A stretch of 13,120 bases of DNA from an uncultured Rhodoluna sp. (lineage in GTDB: Bacteria > Actinomycetota > Actinomycetes > Actinomycetales > Microbacteriaceae): NCBI GenBank assembly GCA_937898095.1, contig CALDKR010000142.1, forward strand, positions 1 to 13,120. The letters are read 5' to 3'. Made by a program: the position numbers and the translations under genes. Within the stretch, counting starts at the first letter, position 1. The number at the start of each line of letters is the position of its first letter. Below the pieces are notes generated by a model. The model did not search any database and was not told the DNA's origin. It was given only the letters and a program-made list of their open reading frames with translations. Shown piece by piece: positions 8,801-13,120 of this stretch.

Positions 8801-9161
8801 CTGGTGCCGACTGCCCAGCGGCCATGGCCGCACGCGCCAAGAGCTCAAAAGCAAAACTGGTGACTGTGCGAGCCAGCGGGCCCGAAGTGGCAGTTTGAAG
8901 ATCGAGAGCCAGCAAATCGCGCAACGCGTTAGCGCTTTCGCGGGTTGCCGAGAAAGTCAAAATTTGATCAGGCCTAACGCCAGCCTTCACAAGCTCAGAG
9001 ACTCTGGCCTGAATGGCAAGGGTTTTGCCCGAACCGGGAGCCCCATAAACCAAGCCGGCAGCATCGACGGGCAGGTTTGCGACTGCTAACTGAGACGGCG
9101 ACAGCGTGACTTCAGCGAGCGCACTTTTGGCTTGGTGCAGTCGAAAGTGCGGCTTGGTCAT
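5868..9161 (-). CDS. adnA: AdnA subunit of the AdnAB helicase-nuclease (degenerate motor, intact nuclease)
   Basis: AdnA pairs with AdnB in double-strand break resection. The 1097-residue protein has an N-terminal UvrD-like domain and a C-terminal RecB-family nuclease. Walker A is intact (GAPGSGKT, 40-47), but other motor motifs deviate. Motif II is VDDAQE (242-247) instead of DExQD. Motif III is GDPDSVTLSFRAAD (271-284), without the usual Gln and GWRGA. Around 627-650 there is no TxHxxKGLE, and at 689-704 the VAxTRA arginine is replaced (AVGAASQK). The nuclease keeps GTLLH (H845), KIDRIE (D945), IDLKTG (D959, K961) and Q977-x3-Y981. C820, C1076 and C1085 could be remnants of an iron-sulfur site, which is uncertain. 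It follows moeZ by 55 bp on the same strand and overlaps adnB by 11 bp. Confidence 0.92.
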   Translation of the reverse strand: MTKPHFRLHQAKSALAEVTLSPSQLAVANLPVDAAGLVYGAPGSGKTLAIQARVSELVKAGVRPDQILTFSATRESANALRDLLALDLQTATSGPLARTVTSFAFELLARAAMAAGQSAPELISGAEQDQIVAQILESTDLESVWPTHIDKKTISLKGFRAELRDLIAVAVEHQLSPAQLDQLAQKHGRVEWHAASVILSAYLSRLASAEFDGRFDASSLLVRAAKLIRDQGLVAPIASILVDDAQELTPAASRFLQQLVSASGAGLILVGDPDSVTLSFRAADPTGMRQLAESVAEAKNSKIEQIDLLPTHAVRAPRIGQVLARVSQHIAVAKAGRQRKGVNPSGQALEATADLNAVESKVFAQSQDEISWLARRLRELHLQEGIAYRDIAVVVRSRESVAQWSADLAHHGVAVSSAGSASALKDQFASRALLDLASFALRQGRDNWPGVNNVAEAIELLSSPFCGLDALGLRRLRRTLRREELSADGQRNSDELLVALFSAVGSAVSLETFEGKRATAFLKSIHQAASLFADESKSKASIEDLLWALWSNSGLAERWRELSRGSSDVSLQANRNLDSIVALFAAANRFAERYPDGDPAVFLEQQLSLDLVEDTLASRSNLIDSITVTTPAGLIGRRYSVVALPTLIEAAWPNLKARSSLLGAKPLDELLSGRVDELKSASRSELPDEMRMLHKAVGAASQKLLISSVQLEDKQISQFVTLMLGQAPDVSRESQTRFSLRSITAEQRKRLAAAVRAGNLKEAERAGINLVRLSIAGAPGAHPDNWYGLAEISTTAPLVDLDSGESVSISPSRLDSFMKCPLHWFLDSHGASEGTFSANLGTLLHSALEKLAIEHPAVEAPGSEGPERDGAKVESLLWQGVESQWHTLSFEADWLEKAALRKAKLMISNIVDYLHQFNGAGGRVIGREVAFEFAKGKANIKGKIDRIELMPDGRVLMIDLKTGQKQFTAQEAMHHSQLGLYQLAFESGALDSQISDALAGLVSDGNTAISDLAKAGRSALHSGGAKLVLVGRDKLTQREQPPIGQASLRAEFLDQIELATAGMAEQVLIAQIDSHCNNDNEFGSCKIHLVRAVSYVE

Positions 9162-9167
9162 GAAATC

Positions 9168-9173
9168 AAACTA
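9168..9173 (-). promoter_or_regulatory. Candidate -10 element TAGTTT for leaderless adnA transcription
   Basis: On the minus strand TAGTTT fits TANNNT and ends six bases before the adnA ATG at 9161. No Shine-Dalgarno sequence is visible in the bases before the start. A leaderless adnAB transcript starting in the 55-bp gap after moeZ is plausible. Read-through from moeZ is also possible, because I see no convincing terminator in the gap. Confidence 0.4.
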
Positions 9174-9216
9174 AACCAAGCCACCGACATCGGTTAGCGC
9201 CTTGGCATTCTCTCGA

Positions 9217-10404
9217 TTAGTAGCGAGATTGCTCTGGTTCGATTTTTTCGACCCAGTCAACAACGCCGCCGCCAACGTGAACCGCATCTGAGAATCCGAT
9301 GCGCTTGACCACGGCGAGTGCATCTGCTGAGCGTTTGCCTGACTTGCAGTGAATAACAATTTGCTTGTCGCTTGGCAGCTTGGCAAATGCCTCACCGGTT
9401 AAGAACTCACCCTTCGGAATCAAAACCGATCCAGGAATGCGGTTAATTTCGAATTCGTTTGGCTCACGCACATCGATCAAAATGAAGTCATCTTCACCGC
9501 GCTCACGAGCAGCCAATCGATCGGCTAGCTGGTGAACATCAATGGTTGAGTCTTTGACCAGCTCTTCGTTGTCGCCGCCCTTTAGTCCGCAGAAATAGTC
9601 ATAGTCGATGAGTTCAGTGATTGGGCCAATTTCTGGGTCTTTGCGAATCGGCAATTCACGCCACTTCATTTCGAGTGCATCAAACATCAGCAGGCGACCC
9701 AAAAGAACGTCGCCAATGCCAGTGATCAGCTTGATTGCCTCAGTGGCCATGATCGATCCAACCGCCGCGCACAGCACACCAAACACGCCGCCCTCAGAAC
9801 ACGATGGTGCCATTGCCGCTGGCGGGGCCTCAGGATAAAGGTCGCGATAAGTCGGGCCGTGACCCTGCCAGAAAACTGAAACTTGGCCGTCGAATCGGTA
9901 TATCGAACCAGAGACGTATGGCTTGCCGAGAATTGCCGCCGCGTCGTTGACCAGATAGCGAGTTGCAAAGTTGTCGGTGCCATCAAGAATCAAGTCATAG
10001 TCTTTGAAGATTTCAAGCACATTGTCGTTGTCGAGGCGAACCTCGTGAAGCACAACATTCACATTTGGGTTTATGCCAAGAACTGACTCTTTAGCTGAAA
10101 CTGCCTTCGGGCGACCTAGATCAGCCTGCGAGTGAATCACCTGTCGCTGAAGATTAGATTCGTCAACGGTGTCAAAATCGACGATGCCCAGAGTGCCCAC
10201 GCCCGCAGCAGCCAAATAAAGCAGGGTCGGCGAGCCCAAACCACCCGCACCGATGACCAGCACCTTTGCATTCTTGATTCGTCGCTGCCCGATTAGGCCA
10301 ACTTCAGGAATAATCAGGTGGCGCGAATAGCGCTCGATTTCGTTCTGGCTTAGCTCGCCAGCCGGCTCGACTAATGGCGCTAGTTTGATTGATTTAGATG
10401 ACAA
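9217..10404 (-). CDS. moeZ: MoeZ-type E1-like adenylyltransferase/sulfurtransferase with rhodanese domain
   Basis: MoeZ-type enzymes adenylate the C-terminus of a ubiquitin-like sulfur carrier (MoaD, ThiS or CysO type) and load it with sulfur as a thiocarboxylate. That supplies cofactor or cysteine synthesis. The 395-residue protein has the ThiF/MoeB domain with nucleotide-binding GAGGLGS (52-58), acidic D141 and D144 in ILDGTDN, and the conserved Cys202 in SCSEGG. The rhodanese domain follows, with DVREPNEFEINRIPGS (311-326) and active-site loop HCKSGKRS (C353). The zinc-binding cysteine pairs of E. coli MoeB are absent (T185 and D188 in the first pair), as I recall for mycobacterial MoeZ. 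The start is TTG at 10404-10402, supported by GGAG six bases upstream. No sulfur-carrier gene lies in the window, so the partner is unknown. Confidence 0.9.
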   Translation of the reverse strand: MSSKSIKLAPLVEPAGELSQNEIERYSRHLIIPEVGLIGQRRIKNAKVLVIGAGGLGSPTLLYLAAAGVGTLGIVDFDTVDESNLQRQVIHSQADLGRPKAVSAKESVLGINPNVNVVLHEVRLDNDNVLEIFKDYDLILDGTDNFATRYLVNDAAAILGKPYVSGSIYRFDGQVSVFWQGHGPTYRDLYPEAPPAAMAPSCSEGGVFGVLCAAVGSIMATEAIKLITGIGDVLLGRLLMFDALEMKWRELPIRKDPEIGPITELIDYDYFCGLKGGDNEELVKDSTIDVHQLADRLAARERGEDDFILIDVREPNEFEINRIPGSVLIPKGEFLTGEAFAKLPSDKQIVIHCKSGKRSADALAVVKRIGFSDAVHVGGGVVDWVEKIEPEQSRY

Positions 10405-10410
10405 GAGGGG

Positions 10411-10414
10411 CTCC
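10411..10414 (-). promoter_or_regulatory. Shine-Dalgarno GGAG fixing the TTG start of moeZ
   Basis: On the minus strand GGAG lies six bases before the TTG at 10404. No nearby in-frame ATG competes, and the resulting N-terminus leads directly into the ThiF domain. Confidence 0.7.
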
Positions 10415-10456
10415 GTTGTTTGACCTGAAAATCAAAGACAAGTTTAAGCACTTGGC

Positions 10457-10484
10457 CTGACCGCGACTTTCGCTGTCGTAATCT
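10457..10484 (+). promoter_or_regulatory. Candidate promoter for the DUF3107 operon
   Basis: CTGACC (10457-10462, four of six matches to TTGACA) is followed after 16 bases by TAATCT (10479-10484, TANNNT). Transcription would start near 10491, leaving a short leader with GAAAGG (10497-10502) five bases before the ATG at 10508. On the opposite strand the same bases give TAGATT (10485-10480), so the -10 element may fire in both directions; moeZ lies that way. Confidence 0.4.
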
Positions 10485-10507
10485 AGTGAAAGAAAAGAAA
10501 GGCACAG

Positions 10508-10732
10508 ATGGACGTCAAAATCGGCATTCGCAACTCGGCCAGAGAAATCTCGTTCGATTCAAACCAGACCGCACATCAGGTTGAAGCAGCAGTTGCTGCT
10601 GCGCTTGAGGCCGGGGCCAAGGTTTTGAAGCTGAGCGACTCTAAAGGTCGTTTGTTCGTGGTTCCGACCGACGCACTGGCCTACGTCGAAATTGGCGCCG
10701 AAGAACAGCGCCGGGTTGGATTCATCGCCTAA
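10508..10732 (+). CDS. DUF3107 family protein (conserved actinobacterial small protein)
   Basis: A 74-residue soluble protein that I recognise as DUF3107. It shares the family's start (MDVKIGIRNSAREISF) and the end DALAYVEIGAEEQRRVGFIA (55-74). Between them lie a probable helix rich in Ala and Glu (22-37) and a short strand (KGRLFVVP). The M. tuberculosis counterpart is the small protein TB9.4 (Rv3208A), as I recall. No biochemical role is known to me, and there is no membrane segment or cysteine. The ATG has a good ribosome site, GAAAGG, five bases upstream. The stop TAA shares one base with the next start (TAATG), so it probably forms a two-gene operon with the membrane protein downstream. 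Confidence 0.85.
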   Translation: MDVKIGIRNSAREISFDSNQTAHQVEAAVAAALEAGAKVLKLSDSKGRLFVVPTDALAYVEIGAEEQRRVGFIA

Positions 10733-11007
10733 TGGACCTTACATTTCTAGCGGTCACCGCAGTCATCCTTGTTTATGCCGCAATTTTGGGCCTAGTCGCT
10801 CCATACATCGGCATCGAGAGCGAGCACCTCGGTGAGCTTGTTCCGGGGGCCTTTTCGTTCCTGCTCGGAATGCTGCTCTCGCTAATTTTGACCTGGGTTG
10901 GTTTGCCTTATGCAAACGCCTGGTTCTGGATAATTGTGATGTTGCTGATGCCAGCAGCCGCTTGGTTCGGCCCTCGCTGGATGATGGCGCGTCGCGAAAA
11001 CGCCTAA
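10732..11007 (+). CDS. Small integral membrane protein of unknown function
   Basis: A 91-residue hydrophobic protein. I see three likely membrane segments, at about residues 4-25, 36-57 and 62-84, ending in a positively charged tail (RWMMARREN) that favours a cytoplasmic C-terminus. A charged loop (ESEHLGE, 29-35) lies between the first two. There is no signal-peptide cleavage motif and no recognisable domain. The ATG overlaps the DUF3107 stop by one base (TAATG), with no strong ribosome site of its own, which points to translational coupling. Its stop overlaps the stop of the convergent gene by four bases. I do not recognise the family. Confidence 0.75.
   Translation: MDLTFLAVTAVILVYAAILGLVAPYIGIESEHLGELVPGAFSFLLGMLLSLILTWVGLPYANAWFWIIVMLLMPAAAWFGPRWMMARRENA
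11004..11007. other. CTAA shared by two convergent stop codons
   Basis: The plus-strand gene ends with TAA at 11005-11007, and the minus-strand gene ends with TAG at 11006-11004. As at 2657-2660, two converging genes share stop bases and leave no room for an intergenic terminator. Confidence 0.95.
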
Positions 11008-11795
11008 GCCGTAAGGCCCAGAACATCCATTCTCAGTGAGTGGGCACCGTTTAGTTCGGTGATAAGCGGCTCGATTTTTGCATAGGCGGCGAGATTGACT
11101 TCGCGCTCTTCTTCGGCGGTCAAAATCTTGCTCTTTGGCACTCCGGCCAGCTTGCGATTGTCGAACGTGGCTCGCAATTCAAGCAGCACATCACCCATCA
11201 GGCGGCGGCCATAGAGGGCCATTCTCGATGCAAGCTGAGGGTCAGTCTCCATCGATTCTTGAAGCACTGCGACCGCAAACTTTTCAAATGATTTGTCGGC
11301 GAGCGCCTTGGTCACTTCATTGCGAGTGGTCACATCTAGACCAACCGCCAGTCGCGAATAAAAGTCGTTGAGCATGCCCGAAACCAGATAAACCTTGATG
11401 ATGCTCTCGTGCCAATCAGTTGGCGCAGTCAGCGAGTGAAAAGTTTCGATGCGCTCAACAAATGGGTCCATTGCGTCGGTGGCATCGATGCCCTGCTGCG
11501 AGAGCTTTTTGGCGATCAGCCGATATTTTTCGAAACTCTTTGCGGCCGCTTCAGACAATTGCGCCTTGTATGCAGTGTTTGGCGAATATTTGAGTTCATT
11601 GGTCAGGATCTCGAATTGACTCAGCTGCAGATAAGCCAGCTGGCCCAAAAACGATTTAGCGTCTGGCGTGTATGGCTTGAGGTCGATTGCCTCGGTGTTG
11701 CGACCTGCGCGGTCTTCGCGAACCGGCAAGGTCAACTTGCGAGCGCTAGAACGAAATCTCTTTAGCCAATCAAACACAGTGTCAAGGATACCCAT
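11004..11795 (-). CDS. MiaE-like ferritin-fold protein (Rv3210c family), probably without a complete diiron site
   Basis: A 263-residue, mostly helical protein. Segments such as FLGQLAYLQLSQFEIL (49-64), AMDPFVERIETFHSLTAPTDW (108-128), VYLVSGMLNDFYSRLA (135-150) and ALYGRRLMGDVL (193-204) resemble the actinobacterial ferritin-like proteins annotated as related to the tRNA hydroxylase MiaE. The neighbouring DEAD-box gene fits that family's usual place. In the relatives I recall, two ExxH pairs help bind iron. Here the matching places read KSFE (86-89) and DKSF (167-170), so the metal site seems lost; this alignment is from memory. I chose the ATG at 11795; a TTG at 11834 would add 13 residues but overlaps the likely -10 element. 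The last 40 residues are charged and not assigned. Confidence 0.75.
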   Translation of the reverse strand: MGILDTVFDWLKRFRSSARKLTLPVREDRAGRNTEAIDLKPYTPDAKSFLGQLAYLQLSQFEILTNELKYSPNTAYKAQLSEAAAKSFEKYRLIAKKLSQQGIDATDAMDPFVERIETFHSLTAPTDWHESIIKVYLVSGMLNDFYSRLAVGLDVTTRNEVTKALADKSFEKFAVAVLQESMETDPQLASRMALYGRRLMGDVLLELRATFDNRKLAGVPKSKILTAEEEREVNLAAYAKIEPLITELNGAHSLRMDVLGLTA

Positions 11796-11818
11796 ACCAA
11801 GCGGCGCGACAAGGTCGA

Positions 11819-11824
11819 AGGTTA
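11819..11824 (-). promoter_or_regulatory. Candidate -10 element TAACCT for the ferritin-fold gene
   Basis: On the minus strand GTCTAACCTT (11827-11818) repeats exactly the ten-base word found before the gene at 1386. Transcription would start near 11811, leaving a leader of about 16 bases before the ATG at 11795, with no clear ribosome site. It overlaps an opposite-facing -10 candidate at 11823-11828. Confidence 0.4.
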
Positions 11825-11828
11825 GACT
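11823..11828 (+). promoter_or_regulatory. Candidate -10 element TAGACT for the DEAD-box helicase gene
   Basis: TAGACT fits TANNNT. Transcription would start near 11835, just upstream of the ribosome site TTAGGAG at 11838-11844. No good -35 hexamer is visible. It shares two bases with the minus-strand -10 candidate, so the two genes may use one bidirectional promoter. Confidence 0.35.
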
Positions 11829-11837
11829 GTTCAAGAC

Positions 11838-11844
11838 TTAGGAG
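11838..11844 (+). promoter_or_regulatory. Shine-Dalgarno TTAGGAG fixing a TTG start
   Basis: TTAGGAG lies five bases before the TTG at 11850-11852. No ATG is available near the start of the open frame, so TTG is the supported start of the DEAD-box gene. Confidence 0.75.
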
Positions 11845-11849
11845 ACTCA

Positions 11850-13120
11850 TTGAATTTTGCGGAATTAGGCATCGACCAGGACATCGTTGATGCATTGGCT
11901 ACAAAGGGCATCACCAGCCCGTTTCCGATTCAAGAGCAAGCGATTCCACTGGCGCTAACCGGCCAAGACATCATTGGGCAAGCAAAAACCGGAACCGGCA
12001 AAACCTTCGGTTTCGGTTTGCCGCTGATTCAGAGCTTGGGCATGAACCCAGAACCTGGCGCTAAAGCGCTTGTCGTAGTTCCCACCCGCGAGCTGGCAAT
12101 TCAGGTCGCCGAAGACCTCAAGCTTGCGACTTCAAACCGCCCAACCACCGTCGCGGCAATCTACGGCGGAAAATCATACGAGGGCCAGATTGCTGAAATT
12201 GAAGCCGGCGCGCAGATTTTGGTTGGCACACCGGGTCGCCTGATCGACCTTTCAAAGCAAAAGAAGCTTGACCTCGGAAACATCCGTTTCATGGTTCTCG
12301 ATGAAGCCGACGAAATGCTTGATCTGGGTTTCTTGCCAGATGTTGAAAAGCTTTTTGCCTACACACCTGATGGCCGTCAGACCATGTTGTTCTCAGCCAC
12401 AATGCCGGGCGCCATTGTGACCATGGCTCGTCGCTATCAGCAGCGACCAGTGCACATTCGCACCAACGACCCAGATGAAGGCCAGACCAAAGCTGACATC
12501 AAGCAGTTGGTTTATCGCGCTCACGCCCTCGACAAAGACGAGGTCGTCGGTCGAATCTTGCAGGCCGAAGGCCGTGGCAAGACTGTGATTTTCTGCAAAA
12601 CCAAGCGCCAGGCATCAAAGGTTTCTGAAGAACTAATCGATCGCGGTTTCAACGCATGTGCACTGCACGGTGACATGACTCAAGAAGCGCGCGAGCGTTC
12701 GATGGCTTCATTCCGCTCTGGCAAAAAAGATATTTTGGTGGCAACTGAGGTTGCCGCGCGAGGTATCGATGTTGATGATGTAACTCACGTAATCAACTAC
12801 ACAATTCCAGAGGACGAAAAGGCATACCTACACCGCGTTGGCCGCACCGGCCGTGCAGGCCGAACCGGTATCGCGGTTACTTTTGTGGATTGGGAAGATC
12901 TAGCTCGTTGGGGTCACATCAACACCGCTCTTGAGTTTGGTCAGCCTGACCCAACCGAAACCTACTCGAGCTCTGCTCACCTATTTGAAGATCTTGTAAT
13001 TCCTGCCGGAACCAAGGGGCGTATCGCCAAGAGCAAGCGCCCTGAAGGCTGGAAGCCAGGCGACGATGAAAAGCCTCGCGGTGGTAACTCTCGCGGTGGA
13101 GCTAATTCAGGTCGCGCCGG
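11850..13120 (+). CDS. DEAD-box ATP-dependent RNA helicase (3' end cut by window edge)
   Basis: DEAD-box helicases remodel RNA duplexes and RNA-protein complexes in ribosome assembly, RNA decay and cold growth. 423 codons are present and the frame is open to the window edge. All core motifs are visible: Q motif (SPFPIQEQAIPLAL, 23-36), Walker A AKTGTGKT (45-52), PTRELA (78-83), TPGR (127-130), DEAD (151-154), SAT (182-184), VIFCKTKRQ (246-254), ATEVAARGIDV (298-308) and HRVGRTGRAGR (328-338). After about residue 390 the chain turns basic and Gly/Arg-rich (RGGNSRGG), the start of a typical RNA-binding tail. The start is TTG at 11850, with TTAGGAG five bases upstream. The gene is in the position of mycobacterial rhlE (Rv3211). 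DeaD/CshA-type naming is equally possible, so I give no symbol. Confidence 0.93.
   Translation, partial: MNFAELGIDQDIVDALATKGITSPFPIQEQAIPLALTGQDIIGQAKTGTGKTFGFGLPLIQSLGMNPEPGAKALVVVPTRELAIQVAEDLKLATSNRPTTVAAIYGGKSYEGQIAEIEAGAQILVGTPGRLIDLSKQKKLDLGNIRFMVLDEADEMLDLGFLPDVEKLFAYTPDGRQTMLFSATMPGAIVTMARRYQQRPVHIRTNDPDEGQTKADIKQLVYRAHALDKDEVVGRILQAEGRGKTVIFCKTKRQASKVSEELIDRGFNACALHGDMTQEARERSMASFRSGKKDILVATEVAARGIDVDDVTHVINYTIPEDEKAYLHRVGRTGRAGRTGIAVTFVDWEDLARWGHINTALEFGQPDPTETYSSSAHLFEDLVIPAGTKGRIAKSKRPEGWKPGDDEKPRGGNSRGGANSGRA

Noticed and set aside
9211..9228. Hairpin TCTCG / CGAGA at the 3' end of moeZ
   Set aside because: Only a five-base stem, partly inside the coding sequence and without a T-run; not enough for a terminator.
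11796..11834. TTG at 11834 as the start of the ferritin-fold gene
   Set aside because: It overlaps the likely -10 element and has no good ribosome site; the ATG at 11795 gives a sensible N-terminus.
1..13120. Mobile element, prophage, CRISPR, defence island or tRNA attachment site
   Set aside because: I saw no transposase, integrase, phage genes, repeat-spacer array or tRNA; AdnAB resembles defence helicase-nucleases in parts but has the standard housekeeping architecture and context.

Overview
This window looks like chromosomal DNA of an actinobacterium, most likely a member of the Microbacteriaceae with a compact genome, such as the freshwater Rhodoluna/Aquiluna type; the genus is inference. 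The evidence is a set of actinobacterial marker families: UvrD2, the AdnA/AdnB motor-nuclease pair, a MoeZ-type E1-rhodanese protein, a DUF3107 protein and a MiaE-like ferritin-fold protein beside a DEAD-box helicase. From memory of the M. tuberculosis gene order, the same families occur in the same order over Rv3198c-Rv3211, so this appears to be a conserved, condensed actinobacterial neighbourhood rather than an island.

Layout. Positions 1-1266 (minus strand) hold nudC followed by the start of uvrD2, coupled by an ATGA overlap. Positions 1386-2660 (plus) hold an APH-like protein that has lost its catalytic residues and carries an acidic tail. Positions 2657-10404 (minus) hold moeZ, adnA and adnB, with adnA and adnB overlapping by 11 bp. 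Positions 10508-11007 (plus) hold a DUF3107 gene and a small membrane protein gene joined by TAATG. Positions 11004-11795 (minus) hold the ferritin-fold protein. From 11850 (plus) a DEAD-box helicase starts at TTG and runs off the window.

How the genes work together. UvrD2 and AdnAB act on DNA damage. AdnA and AdnB should form the heterodimer that resects double-strand breaks; AdnB has a complete motor and AdnA a visibly degraded one, while both nuclease centres look intact. NudC is an NAD(H) or NAD-RNA pyrophosphatase and MoeZ a sulfur-carrier activating enzyme, so they are probably neighbours by history rather than one pathway.

The DNA is very tightly packed. No gene-free stretch exceeds about 120 bp, both convergent gene pairs share their stop codons, and several promoters are candidates for leaderless or bidirectional transcription. 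I see no tRNA, rRNA, CRISPR array, insertion sequence, prophage or toxin-antitoxin signature. The least explained item is the inactive-looking kinase-fold protein next to adnAB.
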